A DNA stretch of 64,000 nt from positions 183,757 through 247,756 of the forward strand of contig JAFEDS010000015.1 of the NCBI GenBank assembly GCA_018241505.1, read 5' to 3'. Made by a program: the position numbers and the translations under genes. The stretch is from Pseudomonadota bacterium. GTDB lineage: Bacteria; Pseudomonadota; Gammaproteobacteria; Steroidobacterales; Steroidobacteraceae. The notes beneath the pieces were generated by a model. It had not been told where the DNA came from and ran no database searches. It saw only the letters and a list, made by a program, of their open reading frames with translations. Shown here piece after piece: positions 34,963-44,535 of this stretch; positions within the stretch are counted from its first letter, which is position 1; each line of letters opens with the position of its first letter.

Positions 34963-35559
34963 TCATGATGATGGTTTCGAGACCTCCTCCATGATCGGGT
35001 CCCAATGAATGGCCACCCCTGGCACCGCGGTCAACCGTGTTTTCCCGCGAAGTGGGGTAACGGTCGGCGCACCGTAGCGGCCTTCAGACAGCCGGTAAAC
35101 GGCTACGGTGAGAGAGTTGCCATCAATCAACCAGACTTCCGGCACGCCCGCCCGCTCGTAGACAGGAATCTTCTTGCGCCGGTCATACCGGGCAGTGCCC
35201 GGCGAAAGCACCTCGGCGAGCCAATCGGGAGCACCGCGCAAGCCGCGCGAGTCAATCTTCTTGACATCGCCGGTGATGAAAACATCGGGTTGAACGACGG
35301 TATCCACATCCTCGTCGCGCTCGTTGGACTTCGGCAGGCGAACATCGAGCGGTGCGATACATACCTTCCACTGCGTTCCTTCCAGGGCACGCCGAGCCTG
35401 GTAGTGGAGCTCGCCGACGATGCCCTGATGTGTCCAGGACGGAGACGGTGGCTCCCGGACGTAGGCTGTCCCGTCGAGCAACTCATCTCCAAAGGTTCTG
35501 GACCAGATGAGGTAGTCGCCGTAGGTGTGGCGTAACGAATCGCGCTTGAAGACCGTCAT
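34963..35559 (-). CDS. Uma2-family protein, copy 2
   Basis: 198 residues, strongly similar to the copies at 12796-13395 and 43930-44535 throughout: HTYGDYLIW head, QPDVFI, AEVLSP and KIPVYERAGVPEVWLID core. The 12-nt element before the ATG (GGGGTAAGCTCC, + strand 35564-35575) differs at a few bases from that of copies 1 and 3 but sits at the same 4-nt distance. It stands 12 bp from the start of the MBL gene upstream end and may share its transcript. Confidence 0.9.
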   Translation of the reverse strand: MTVFKRDSLRHTYGDYLIWSRTFGDELLDGTAYVREPPSPSWTHQGIVGELHYQARRALEGTQWKVCIAPLDVRLPKSNERDEDVDTVVQPDVFITGDVKKIDSRGLRGAPDWLAEVLSPGTARYDRRKKIPVYERAGVPEVWLIDGNSLTVAVYRLSEGRYGAPTVTPLRGKTRLTAVPGVAIHWDPIMEEVSKPSS

Positions 35560-35719
35560 GTGGGGAGCTTACCCCGGTCGCAGCAGCTTTAGTGGGGCGA
35601 TTTATAGGCAATTTGCGGGTATTTGGATGGGGGTTTTGGACGTCGAAATAGGCGTCGGGGGCCCTGAGGTGACTTTCGGCACATGCTGATGCGTGCGCAA
35701 CCGCGTACCTTGCACACCC

Positions 35720-35914
35720 ATGGAACCGAGCAACCGCAAAGTCAATTATCGCCGCAGCCTGACCCTGTATTCACTCGAGGCGGGCTGCCTGGTCGGACTC
35801 TGCGGACTCGGTTACCTGAATTTAGCCATCACGTTAGTCACCATCATTGCCGTAGCGCTGCTGCCGAAAGGCTCGTTCTCAACTGTCGCCGAGCGAGCGC
35901 CCGAGGTCCTCTAG
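35720..35914 (+). CDS. Small membrane protein
   Basis: 64 residues from ATG 35720: a basic N-terminus (SNRKVNYRRS), one or two hydrophobic segments (about 16-32 and 34-49) and a short polar tail. It overlaps the convergent PLP-enzyme gene by 36 bp. No family was recognised. Confidence 0.5.
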   Translation: MEPSNRKVNYRRSLTLYSLEAGCLVGLCGLGYLNLAITLVTIIAVALLPKGSFSTVAERAPEVL

Positions 35915-37048
35915 TAAATCGTCCGGATGCTCGAGGCCGACCGCGAAGCGGACCAGACCCGGCGCAATACCCGCGGCAGCGGCGGCAGCGTCGCCAATCG
36001 TCCCAGACCACATTGCCGCCGGCTGGGTGGCCAGAGACTCGAATCCACCGAAGCTCACGGCCCTGGCCGGCAATTGCAATGAGTTGATGAATCGATTGCC
36101 GGCAGCAAAGCCGCCCGCGAGCTCGAAACTCAACAGTCCGCCAAAGCCACCGGCCATCTGCCGGCAGGCCAGCGCGTGTTGGGGATGGGAAGCCAATCCC
36201 GGGTAGTGAACGCGGCTGATACTGGGGTGCTTCTCGAGGAAACGCGCGAGCTGCAACGCGGTCTCGTTCTGGCGTTGGACTCGAAGCGCCAGCGTACGAA
36301 GGCCGCGCAACAGCAGCCACGCGGCAAAGGGATCCGCCACCGAACCGAACACGGTGTGCTCGCGCCAGAGCTGATCTATCAGTTTCCTGGAACCGACAAT
36401 GCAGCCTGCCATCAGATCGTGATGGCCGCCGAGAAACTTGGTCGCGCTGTGCATGACCAGATCGATACCGATGCGGATCGGCTGCTGATTGATGGGTGTT
36501 CCTATTGTGTTGTCGCAAAGAGTCAGCGCGTTGTGACGCTTCGCAACTTCCACCACGTTGGCGAGGTCGGTGAGGGTCAACAGCGGATTTGCGGGCGTCT
36601 CGACTACAATCAGGCGCGTCTTCGAGGTGGCGGCGCCGGCGATGGCCTGCGAATCGGTTTGATCTACAACCGTTACCTCGACACCAAACCGGGGTAACAC
36701 CTCTGACATGAGTTGCGTGGTCCCCATGTAGTGGGAGCGTTGGGCAACAACGTGGTCACCTTGACGAACCAAGCCGAGGACTGCAGTGCTCATTGCGCCC
36801 ATTCCTGAGGCGGTCAGGAGACAGGACTCTGCACCTTCGAGCGCCGCGATCAGGCCCTCAGCTTCCGCGACTGTCGGATTACCGTCGCGCGTGTAGTACC
36901 CGCTATGGCGCGGTGTGGATGCCATCTCAATGAAGGACGCATCATCAACCGCGCGAAACGTCGCAGTCTGGTGTAGCACCGGTGCGATGTCCGAGGGGGA
37001 GCCCGGGCCTCTCTCGGTGCGTGTCAGGAGGGTGTCCACTCGCTTCAT
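35879..37048 (-). CDS. Cys/Met metabolism PLP-dependent enzyme (cystathionine gamma-lyase/synthase group)
   Basis: 389 residues from ATG 37048 with TGGAG 7 nt upstream (ATG 37078 is an alternative). The PLP lysine K204 lies in SATKFLGGH; YTRDGNPT, ASGMGAM and the C-terminal SLQLPARAVSFGGFESL are diagnostic of the trans-sulfuration enzyme family. It uses cystathionine or a related sulfur amino acid; lyase versus synthase cannot be decided by eye. Confidence 0.93.
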   Translation of the reverse strand: MKRVDTLLTRTERGPGSPSDIAPVLHQTATFRAVDDASFIEMASTPRHSGYYTRDGNPTVAEAEGLIAALEGAESCLLTASGMGAMSTAVLGLVRQGDHVVAQRSHYMGTTQLMSEVLPRFGVEVTVVDQTDSQAIAGAATSKTRLIVVETPANPLLTLTDLANVVEVAKRHNALTLCDNTIGTPINQQPIRIGIDLVMHSATKFLGGHHDLMAGCIVGSRKLIDQLWREHTVFGSVADPFAAWLLLRGLRTLALRVQRQNETALQLARFLEKHPSISRVHYPGLASHPQHALACRQMAGGFGGLLSFELAGGFAAGNRFINSLQLPARAVSFGGFESLATQPAAMWSGTIGDAAAAAAGIAPGLVRFAVGLEHPDDLLEDLGRSLGDS

Positions 37049-37128
37049 GATCTGGCTCCAGTGACCCTGCGCAGTCATAATGCTGGAAGCAAAATCGGTT
37101 CTCAATGGGCACCAGGGGGCGGTACGTA

Positions 37129-37572
37129 ATGACTCCGTTGATGATTGCAACGCTCGGTTTGGCGATCGTAGGACAGATCGTGTACCAGCTCGGTCAGCGC
37201 GCGGTGCCGGCGAATGCTTCGCCTTTCGCAGTGCTCGTTGTCGCTTACTTTGTGGCAGGCGTCCTGTCGCTATGCCTGGCTTGGCCGTTTGGAGCGGCGA
37301 CGTCCAACGTCAGCTTGCGATCCGCATTTGCCTGGCCGACGTGGCTCATTGCGCTATCCATTGTGGCGATCGAGCTGGGTTACCTGACCGCTTACCGCAG
37401 TGGATGGACGGTCGGTACCGCGTTCGCCGTTGCCGGCACGGCAACCATACTCATTCTGGCGCTCGTGGGCTGGGTGTTTCTGGGGAATTCGCTGACTGTG
37501 CGTCAGGTTGCGGGATTGACGTGTTCTTGTGCCGGAGTTTGGTTGTTGGCAGGCGGGATGCGGGCAGGCTGA
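37129..37572 (+). CDS. Four-TM EamA/SMR-like transporter protein
   Basis: 147 residues from ATG 37129 with AGGGGG upstream. Four TM segments are predicted, with the repeat signature of the drug/metabolite transporter superfamily (GWVFLGNSLTVRQVAGLTCSCAGVWLL, residues about 118-144). It is half of a normal 10-TM EamA protein and should dimerise as SMR-type proteins do. It diverges from the PLP-enzyme gene. Confidence 0.75.
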   Translation: MTPLMIATLGLAIVGQIVYQLGQRAVPANASPFAVLVVAYFVAGVLSLCLAWPFGAATSNVSLRSAFAWPTWLIALSIVAIELGYLTAYRSGWTVGTAFAVAGTATILILALVGWVFLGNSLTVRQVAGLTCSCAGVWLLAGGMRAG

Positions 37573-37626
37573 AGCGTGCAAGGGGCCGGGAAGCCGAGGC
37601 CTCCCAGCACCACTGCACGCGAAATC

Positions 37627-38757
37627 TCAGTTTGCCGCGATCCCGTTGAGGCCGGCGCCCGCCGGCAATCCGCGCAACGTACCGAAGTTGGTCAGATGTC
37701 CGTCGCGCTCGATCTTGAAGATGCCGATTGCGCCGCTACCGCCATTCAGGGAGTAGAGATAGGCCCCATCCTGGCTCACGGCAACGTCCAGATTGGCGGA
37801 GTTCGCGGGATTGAGGCCCACGACCGTACCGGATATGGGCGTGAGGTTACCCTGCTGGCCGATTGCAAAACCAGCGATGGAGGAACTTCCTGCATTGGAG
37901 GCATACACGAAGCGGCCGTCCGGTGTGACTACGTTCCAACAGTTGGCACCGCCGAGCGTCGGAACCTGTGCGCTGATTGGCAACAGCTTGCCGTCGCTGC
38001 CGATCGCATAGGATGAGATGGTGGAGCTGTTGGGAGCCGATGTCCCCGTCTCCGAAACCAGCAATGCGCCGTTCGGCGCAAAGAGAGCGGAGAAGGTACC
38101 CGCACCCACCGCATGATTTACGGTTTTCGGCGCCAACGTGCCGTCGGACTCAACCCTGAACACATCGATATTATTGGTCGTCTTTTCTGTGACCACGAGA
38201 TAGCGGCCATCCTTGCTGAAAGCAACGGAGCCCGGCTCTACGAAGTTGGCACTCAGGAAACGTTGAGAATCGGGAATGCGTGTGAGCTTTCCATTGCGCA
38301 CACGGAAGCCTACGACGCTGCTGCTGCCGGCTGTATTCAGTACGTAGAGCACATTTCCGTGCTGGGCAATTGAATTGGGTTCGCTACCGCCGCTTGGGGC
38401 CTCGTCGCTCAGGAACAGGCGATCCCCGAAAACGCGGAACACGGAGACGGAGCCACTGCCTGCGTTGGCGGCGAAGAGAAGCGAGCCGTCGTCACTCAAT
38501 GTCAACGACCCTTGTGAGGCGAGCGGATCAACCGTTCCGCCACTGCCGCGGCCGCCCGTGTGATATCGGTGCGCTCGCAGGAGAGTGCCATTGGGCAGCC
38601 GTTCGTAGGACTGGATCTCGTTGGTGTCCGCGTCGTTGGTCATTACGAACACCGCGTGATGGGCGGCAAAGTTGTCGTCCTGAGCTGATGCCACAAGTGG
38701 CAATGCGGCCGGCGTTGCGAGGGCACTGATGGCCAGCGCCTTGTAAACTACTTGCAT
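37627..38757 (-). CDS. Exported seven-bladed beta-propeller (lactonase/YVTN-like)
   Basis: 376 residues from ATG 38757 with a signal peptide (cut near ASA-Q). The chain has six or seven recurring blades of about 45 residues with phrases such as SKDGRYLVVT, PDGRFVYASN and SQDGAYLYSLN, as in the 6-phosphogluconolactonase-like/YVTN family. It is often annotated as lactonase, but periplasmic location makes that enzymatic role uncertain. Confidence 0.87.
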   Translation of the reverse strand: MQVVYKALAISALATPAALPLVASAQDDNFAAHHAVFVMTNDADTNEIQSYERLPNGTLLRAHRYHTGGRGSGGTVDPLASQGSLTLSDDGSLLFAANAGSGSVSVFRVFGDRLFLSDEAPSGGSEPNSIAQHGNVLYVLNTAGSSSVVGFRVRNGKLTRIPDSQRFLSANFVEPGSVAFSKDGRYLVVTEKTTNNIDVFRVESDGTLAPKTVNHAVGAGTFSALFAPNGALLVSETGTSAPNSSTISSYAIGSDGKLLPISAQVPTLGGANCWNVVTPDGRFVYASNAGSSSIAGFAIGQQGNLTPISGTVVGLNPANSANLDVAVSQDGAYLYSLNGGSGAIGIFKIERDGHLTNFGTLRGLPAGAGLNGIAAN

Positions 38758-38879
38758 GTTGTACCTCTGGAGGGGGAAGGATCGCGCTAGCCTTTCATCG
38801 CCTGGGAACCTGGATTCGTTACAGACATCTCTTGGTGTAACGATCGATGCGTCTGCCACGATGGGTGTATTGAGGACTC

Positions 38880-39434
38880 GTGAATTCTTCTATCCGGGAA
38901 CGGCACTGGACCGATCTGATGGAGCGCTCGCTTCAGGGAGACACCTGCGCGTATCGAAACCTACTCGTTGAGCTCACCGTCGGCTTGCGGCATGTCGTCC
39001 GGGGTCGTGCGCAATCAGCGGGAGTCGACGCCGAAGATGTAGTCCAGGAGGTGCTGCTCGCTTTGCACTTGAAGCGCAGTACCTGGGTTCGCGGAACGCC
39101 AGTGGCACCCTGGGTAGCCGCCATTGCCCGCAATAAGATTGTGGACGGTCTGCGCCGCCGGGGACATCGCATCGAAATTCCTCTCGAGAGCGTCATGGAG
39201 ACTCTCTGGAGCGATGACAGCGACAGCGAGGGGCAGGCGCATGATCTCGAGCGAGTCCTTGGAATGCTGAACGAGCGGCAGCGGCAAGTCGTGCGCGCCG
39301 TGTCGATTGAAGGCCATTCCGCACAGGAAGTCGCCGAGCGTCTGCAAATGAGCGAAGGCGCCGTGCGGGTCACTTTACACAGGAGCTTGAAAGCGCTGGC
39401 AGCAATGTTTCGAGTGGTGCCCAATGAAGACTGA
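38880..39434 (+). CDS. ECF-family RNA polymerase sigma factor
   Basis: 184 residues from GTG 38880, with GAGG a few bases upstream. Region 2 (about 20-90; DAEDVVQEVLLAL, WVAAIARNKIVDGLRRR) and region 4 (about 125-180; LNERQRQVVRAVSIEGHSAQEVAERLQMSEGAVRVTLHRSLKAL, i.e. the span 126-169) are complete. It overlaps the NrsF gene by 11 bp, the standard sigma/anti-sigma order. Confidence 0.93.
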   Translation: MNSSIRERHWTDLMERSLQGDTCAYRNLLVELTVGLRHVVRGRAQSAGVDAEDVVQEVLLALHLKRSTWVRGTPVAPWVAAIARNKIVDGLRRRGHRIEIPLESVMETLWSDDSDSEGQAHDLERVLGMLNERQRQVVRAVSIEGHSAQEVAERLQMSEGAVRVTLHRSLKALAAMFRVVPNED

Positions 39435-40059
39435 AGAGCTCATTCGAGTTTTGGCTGCGGACGGGTCGCGCCCTATAGTGCCCGTCACCAGGACCTTGTG
39501 GCGCGCCTTGGGCCTCGGTGTTCTGGCGTCCACGGCTCTCCTGCTGCTGCTGCTGCATCCGCGGGCGGATATTCCGCGAGCCATCTTCACGCTGCGATTT
39601 GATTTCAAACTCATTTTCGCACTGTTGGTAACCATTGCGGCGATGCTGTTTCTGAGGGAGACCGCTCGACCGTTCGCTGCTGAGCGGTGGCGTTGGCCAT
39701 TGGCCCTCGGTCCGCTGCTGTTGCTGACGGGCGTTGTTGTCGAGCTTTCCACACGGCCGGCGACGGCGTGGGGCGGCCTGCTCGTGGGCCACAATGCTGT
39801 TCACTGCCTCTCGCTGATTCCGATGTTGTCTTCACCGCTAGCCATTTGTCTGCTGGCGGCATTGCGGCGCGCCGCGCCAATGAAACCCATTGTTGCCGGG
39901 GCTGTCGCGGGGTTGGTAGCCGGCGGAGTCGGATCCATGCTTTATGCGCTGACTTGTCCGGATGACAGTCCGTTGTTTGTCGCTACGTGGTATTCAATTG
40001 CGATCACAATTGTGACCAGCGGCGCAGCCTGGGCCGGGAAGCGATTGTTGCGCTGGTAG
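39424..40059 (+). CDS. NrsF-type (DUF1109) integral membrane anti-sigma factor
   Basis: 211 residues with about six TM segments and the NrsF length and topology. The first 20 residues are cytoplasmic and would hold the sigma factor. In Caulobacter SigF/NrsF, the pair responds to heavy metals and oxidative stress through conserved cysteines; this protein has one near the periplasmic face (LTCPDD). It is translationally coupled to the sigma gene. Confidence 0.88.
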   Translation: MKTEELIRVLAADGSRPIVPVTRTLWRALGLGVLASTALLLLLLHPRADIPRAIFTLRFDFKLIFALLVTIAAMLFLRETARPFAAERWRWPLALGPLLLLTGVVVELSTRPATAWGGLLVGHNAVHCLSLIPMLSSPLAICLLAALRRAAPMKPIVAGAVAGLVAGGVGSMLYALTCPDDSPLFVATWYSIAITIVTSGAAWAGKRLLRW

Positions 40060-40128
40060 CGACGGCAGCGATAGCAGAGGTGGTGGCGGGGGCGGAAATA
40101 ATTGGCCGCCCCGCGCGGTCTGGTACTC

Positions 40129-41058
40129 ATGAGCTGGACAATCAGAGTTGCGGAAACTGAGGACGCGGAGCACTTGCCCGCGGTGGAAAGGTCAGCGGGG
40201 TTGCGGTACCGCGAGATTCCGGAGCTGGCGTTCCTTGCGGACGGTGATGACATGCCTGTTGACAGTCACCGACGCTACATCTCGCAGGGCACGGAGTGGG
40301 TTGCGGTCGGTGAGACGCGGGAGATTGTGGGCTTCCTCGCTGCAGAGATCGTTGGCCGCGATCTGCATATTTGGGAGATTGCGGTTCGCGGTGACTCGCA
40401 GAATCGCGGTATTGGGCGTAAGTTGATTGAGAGCGCCGCGGCGTTCTCGCGCCGGCGCGGGCTCGCATCATTGACACTGACTACTTTCGCCAACGTGGCG
40501 TGGAATGCGCCTTGGTATGAGCGGCTTGGATTTGTCACAGCGACGGACGATGAGCGACTCGATGCGCTGGTACGAAATGAGACCGAGCGCGGCTTGCCCG
40601 GACGTTGCGCCATGCGCAAGACACTCGACTCCATCCACATGGATTCGCATGAATCTGCTGAGATTGAAGCATTTCTGGCTGAACGGGTTTACGAATATAA
40701 CGCGCGAGCTACAGGGTACTTCGACGGAAAGTCGTTCTCGGCCGTCCAACGCAATCGCTTGGGTGAGATCAAGGCAGGTATCAGCGGGTACACGTGGGGC
40801 GGCTGCTGTTTCATCTCCTACCTGTGGGTAGATGAGTTAGAGCGGGGGCGTGGGCTCGGGACCCGGCTCGTCGAGGCCACTGAAGAGTATGCGCTGTCTG
40901 CCGGCTGCCGGCGGATGCTCCTGGCGACGCATAGTTTCCAGGCACCTGCCTTCTACGAACGCCTGGGCTATCACAAAGAGGCGGTCATTCAGGAACATCC
41001 ATCAGGCTATACGAGTATCTTCTTCGGGAAGAACCTGCGGTTGGCGCAAGTGAAGTAG
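40129..41058 (+). CDS. Tandem-GNAT acetyltransferase
   Basis: 309 residues from ATG 40129. Two GNAT domains follow one another: residues about 1-165 (acetyl-CoA loop SQNRGIGRKL, then APWYERLGF) and about 170-309 (RGRGLGTRLV, then APAFYERLGY). A duplication of one chain is likely, as in mycothiol synthase-like proteins, but the acceptor is unknown. It overlaps the convergent GNAT gene by 57 bp. Confidence 0.85.
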   Translation: MSWTIRVAETEDAEHLPAVERSAGLRYREIPELAFLADGDDMPVDSHRRYISQGTEWVAVGETREIVGFLAAEIVGRDLHIWEIAVRGDSQNRGIGRKLIESAAAFSRRRGLASLTLTTFANVAWNAPWYERLGFVTATDDERLDALVRNETERGLPGRCAMRKTLDSIHMDSHESAEIEAFLAERVYEYNARATGYFDGKSFSAVQRNRLGEIKAGISGYTWGGCCFISYLWVDELERGRGLGTRLVEATEEYALSAGCRRMLLATHSFQAPAFYERLGYHKEAVIQEHPSGYTSIFFGKNLRLAQVK

Positions 41059-41493
41059 CGGAAACGGGCGGCCAGCCGAGTCCACAGGAGAACGGCCGAC
41101 GATCTCAAAGCCCCTCGCCCGATAGAATTTCAATGCCGCAGTATTTTGCTCGTTTACATCCACGCTGAGGGGGCCTCTGGCGCGGCGTGCGCAGTTGATC
41201 AGAAGGGTGCCGCCACCCTGGCGCCAGTGGTGGGGTGCAATGAACAGGGAGTCCACCGCTGCGTCCTGCAGCCCCATGAAACCAACTGGGGTGTTGGTGG
41301 TGTCGCACAGAACCCATAGTTGTAGTCCGGGCAAACCAAGGTACTCATTCACTGCCGGAGTGAGGTCTCGAATATCTTCGTCGCCAAGGAAGTGATGAGA
41401 TGCGGTCACGGCGCGGCGCCAGATGTCGACCAGCATCGGCCGCTCCGGGACCGATGCGGCGCGTATGGTGAACAATGCGGGGTGTTGTGTCAT
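41002..41493 (-). CDS. Single-domain GNAT acetyltransferase
   Basis: 163 residues. The acetyl-CoA loop HWRQGGGTLL and the last-strand motif NTAALKFYRARGF are visible. It resembles YjaB/PhnO-size GNATs. Its 3' end overlaps the tandem-GNAT gene by 57 bp; either the annotated stop is real or the last residues are dispensable. Confidence 0.85.
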   Translation of the reverse strand: MTQHPALFTIRAASVPERPMLVDIWRRAVTASHHFLGDEDIRDLTPAVNEYLGLPGLQLWVLCDTTNTPVGFMGLQDAAVDSLFIAPHHWRQGGGTLLINCARRARGPLSVDVNEQNTAALKFYRARGFEIVGRSPVDSAGRPFPLLHLRQPQVLPEEDTRIA

Positions 41494-41511
41494 CTAGCGG
41501 CCCCCGAGCTC

Positions 41512-42261
41512 CTATTTCAGGCGCCGGCTGAGAAAGCTTTCGGTCAGCTCCCAGGCCACGCGCGTGGCTGCGGGGTCATATGTCTTGCCCTGGTTGAACA
41601 GCGGCTGCGCGAATGCGTGTTCGGCACCCGGGTAAACATACACTTCCGCGCCCACTCCCGCCTGGTCGGCTGCTTTTGAAAAGGCCAAAGCGCTTTCCGC
41701 TGCGGCGGGACCATCGTGGGAGCCCACAACGAGCAGTGCGGAACCGCCAAGATGGCGGAGGACTTCCGCATCTTTCACTGTCTCGCCGTACCACAACACG
41801 GTTGCCTGAACCGAGCCGTTGCGCAGCGCTGCTGACAAGGCGTGTTTGACGCCCATGCTGAAGCCCATCACGGCAATCTTGCGGCTTCCTTCTGACGCAC
41901 CCTCCTCTGACAGGAATCGGACCGCCGTATCCAACTCGCGGGCTGCAACATCATCGTGAAGGGCACCGAGAAGCGCGCCCGCCTGCTCGTGTGTCGTCGC
42001 ATGCTGTCCGCCATAAAGGTCTACTGCCACGACCCGATAGCCCAACTTCCCCAGTTTATCCGCTGCTTCCGTGTAGGCTGGTGACACGCCAAACCAGTCG
42101 TGGACCAGCACGATGCCCTTGGAGGCACCCTTCGGGCCGGTCGTATATGCTGTAAACGCTTCGGAAGAAGCTGTGTGAAGCGTGATAGGTGTCGGATGTG
42201 CGAAAGTCGGGCTCGTGAGCATCACGAGGGCCGTGTAAAAAAGGCAAGCGAGTCGTTTCAC
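41512..42261 (-). CDS. Exported dienelactone-hydrolase family protein
   Basis: 249 residues with a Sec signal peptide (cut near FA-HP). The fold is DLH: VHDWFGV at about 54, nucleophile S in GFSMG (normally Cys in dienelactone hydrolase), D in GSHDGP, and H in GAEHAF. A periplasmic ester hydrolase is inferred. The start lies 202 bp upstream of, and divergent from, the M20 peptidase gene. Confidence 0.87.
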   Translation of the reverse strand: MKRLACLFYTALVMLTSPTFAHPTPITLHTASSEAFTAYTTGPKGASKGIVLVHDWFGVSPAYTEAADKLGKLGYRVVAVDLYGGQHATTHEQAGALLGALHDDVAARELDTAVRFLSEEGASEGSRKIAVMGFSMGVKHALSAALRNGSVQATVLWYGETVKDAEVLRHLGGSALLVVGSHDGPAAAESALAFSKAADQAGVGAEVYVYPGAEHAFAQPLFNQGKTYDPAATRVAWELTESFLSRRLK

Positions 42262-42463
42262 AGCATCTCCGCGTCGTCGGCTTCGGTTAGTGCGGAGTAG
42301 ACCCGGCTGGGGCGAAGAAGATTTCGCAGCAGAAATGAGCGCGGCGTTCCTGGCAAGGGCAGAAGCCCCCGTCAGGCCGATGTAGCGAGGCTTCAGTTAT
42401 ACTCGCGGGCCACAATCAAAACGCCTTCGAGGCGGGGTCGTTCGGCGAAAACGGGGGTTGCAC

Positions 42464-43876
42464 GTGCTCAAGATGACTTCGTTGCTCTGGTTGGGAGCGC
42501 TGGCGGGTTTTAGTGCGGGCGCTTGCGCGGCGAGCGCCGACTCGGCCTCTGCGGAGAATGCGGCTACAGCGAAAGCGATTCTCGGCGACCTGCTCGCAAT
42601 CGATACAACCTACGAGAAAGGAACCGTGGCCGCGGTCGACGTGTTGCGCAAACGATTCCTGGCCGGCGGGTTCACGGAATCGGAGCTGGTGGTGGTGGCC
42701 AATCCGGCCAACTCGACCCAGGCGCACCTGGTCGTGCGCATGAAAGGCCATGGGAAGGGCAAGCCGTTGCTGTACTTGTGCCATCTGGACGTGGTTGCAG
42801 CCAAGCCGGAGGACTGGACCTTGCCACCGTTCGCAATGACTGAAAAGGACGGCTGGCTCTATGGCCGGGGCGCCATGGACATGAAGAGCGAGGATGCCAA
42901 CGTCGCAGCGGCACTGCTGCGACTCAAACACGAGAAGTACGTCCCCGATCGCGACATCATTGTCGACTTCAGCCCTGACGAAGAAGCCGGCGGCGCGGAG
43001 GGAGTGGGCTGGCTTTTGCAGGCTCACCGGGATCTCATTGACGCATCGTTGAGCCTGAACCCGGATTCAGGCACCGCTGCATTCCGAAATGGCCGCCGCG
43101 TTTTCTATGGGGTGCAGACCAGTGAAAAGAGTTATGTGACTTTCTCGGCGGAGGCCACCAACAAGGGCGGTCACAGCTCCGAACCCCGCCCCGACAACGC
43201 CATCTATGAGCTGACCGCGGCGTTGAATCGGCTTCAGGCCTTTGAATTCCCCATCCGGCTGACGAACACTACGCGCGATTTCTACGCCAGCCAGGCGCAA
43301 TTCGAGTCGGGCGGACGGCAGACGGCTATGCGCGCTCTGGCCAACGGAGACCTCTCCGCCGGCAAAGAACTTGCCGCTGACCCGACGGACAATGCGCAGC
43401 TTCGCACAACATGCGTGGCAACGATGTTGGAAGCGGGCCATGCCGAGAATGCTTTGCCTCAGCGGGCACGTGCGACCATTCAGTGTCGGATGCTGCCGGG
43501 TGACACACAGGAGCAAACCCGGGCTGCGCTCGAGAAGGCGATTGCAAATCCGAACATCAAGCTGACTGTCACGCGCGCGGCCACAAACAGCCCGGAGTCA
43601 CCGCCAACGAAACAGATCATGGCGTTGTATACGAAGGTTGTGCGCTCAATGTGGCCCGGACTACCGGTCATGCCGAGCATGGACGCGGGCGCTTCGGATT
43701 CGAAGTACACTCGCTCGGCGGGCATTGCGAGTTATGGCGCGACCTCCAACTTCTTTGACCTGGAGGATATGCGCGCGCACGGTCGGGATGAGCGGGTAAA
43801 GGCGGATCGCCTCGCGGAAGGCGCGGAGTTTGCGTACCGGCTGATGAAAGCGTTCAGCGGCCCGGGCGCCCCGTAA
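42464..43876 (+). CDS. Exported M20-family metallopeptidase, paralogue B
   Basis: 470 residues from GTG 42464 with GGGGG upstream; this start supplies a Lys before the hydrophobic signal segment (ATG 42473 and TTG 42458 are alternatives). Zinc-binding H107 and catalytic D109 (CHLDVV), GRGAMDMK, and EEAGG follow the M20 pattern. It is similar in size and signal to the peptidase at 30928-32349 and belongs to the same family, although sequences have diverged. Confidence 0.9.
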   Translation: MLKMTSLLWLGALAGFSAGACAASADSASAENAATAKAILGDLLAIDTTYEKGTVAAVDVLRKRFLAGGFTESELVVVANPANSTQAHLVVRMKGHGKGKPLLYLCHLDVVAAKPEDWTLPPFAMTEKDGWLYGRGAMDMKSEDANVAAALLRLKHEKYVPDRDIIVDFSPDEEAGGAEGVGWLLQAHRDLIDASLSLNPDSGTAAFRNGRRVFYGVQTSEKSYVTFSAEATNKGGHSSEPRPDNAIYELTAALNRLQAFEFPIRLTNTTRDFYASQAQFESGGRQTAMRALANGDLSAGKELAADPTDNAQLRTTCVATMLEAGHAENALPQRARATIQCRMLPGDTQEQTRAALEKAIANPNIKLTVTRAATNSPESPPTKQIMALYTKVVRSMWPGLPVMPSMDAGASDSKYTRSAGIASYGATSNFFDLEDMRAHGRDERVKADRLAEGAEFAYRLMKAFSGPGAP

Positions 43877-43929
43877 AGGGCCTGTTTCCGCGCGAGCCAG
43901 CGCAACGGATTGCGCTGTGACTGGATGAG

Positions 43930-44535
43930 TCAGGTGGCTGGCTCGCCCGTGTCCATTGCCTCGGCGACCAGCGAGTCCCAGTCTATGCTGACCCCTGGCA
44001 CTGCGGTGAGTTGTGTTTTCCCCTGCAGCCCCACTGTTGTCGGTGGCCCATAACAGCCCGCGGATAGTCGATAGATTGCCGTGGTACGCTGCTTGAAATC
44101 AATCAACCAGACTTCCGGCACGCCTGCTCGCTCGTAGACCGGGATTTTCCTGCGCCGGTCATGGCGGGCGGTGCTGGGCGAAAGAACCTCGGCGAGCCAG
44201 TCGGGCGAACCGCGCAATCCGCGCGAATCAATTTTCTTCGCATCACCGCTGATGAATACATCCGGTTGAACGACCGTATCGACATCTTCGTCCGGCTCGT
44301 TCGCCTTCGGCAGGCGGATATCGAGCGGGGCGATACAGACGCGCCACCGGGTTCCCTTCAGGGCGCTCCGAAGTTGGTGATAAAGCTCGCCGGCAACGCC
44401 CTGATGTGACCATGAGGGAGATGGGGGTTCTCTGACATACGCCGTACCGTCGAGCAACTCATCGCCGTAGGTTCTGGACCAGATGAGGTAGTCGCCGTAG
44501 GTATGGCGTTGCGAATCGCGTTTGGTGACTGTCAT
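43930..44535 (-). CDS. Uma2-family protein, copy 3
   Basis: 201 residues from ATG 44535 (a longer frame to 44637 exists, but homology to copies 1 and 2 begins here). Same core motifs as the other copies. The box GGCGTATGCTGC (+ strand 44540-44551) lies 4 nt before the ATG. Its 5' coding segment, MTVTKR...RHTYGDY, is closest to the head of the VOC gene at 61139-61657. Confidence 0.9.
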   Translation of the reverse strand: MTVTKRDSQRHTYGDYLIWSRTYGDELLDGTAYVREPPSPSWSHQGVAGELYHQLRSALKGTRWRVCIAPLDIRLPKANEPDEDVDTVVQPDVFISGDAKKIDSRGLRGSPDWLAEVLSPSTARHDRRRKIPVYERAGVPEVWLIDFKQRTTAIYRLSAGCYGPPTTVGLQGKTQLTAVPGVSIDWDSLVAEAMDTGEPAT

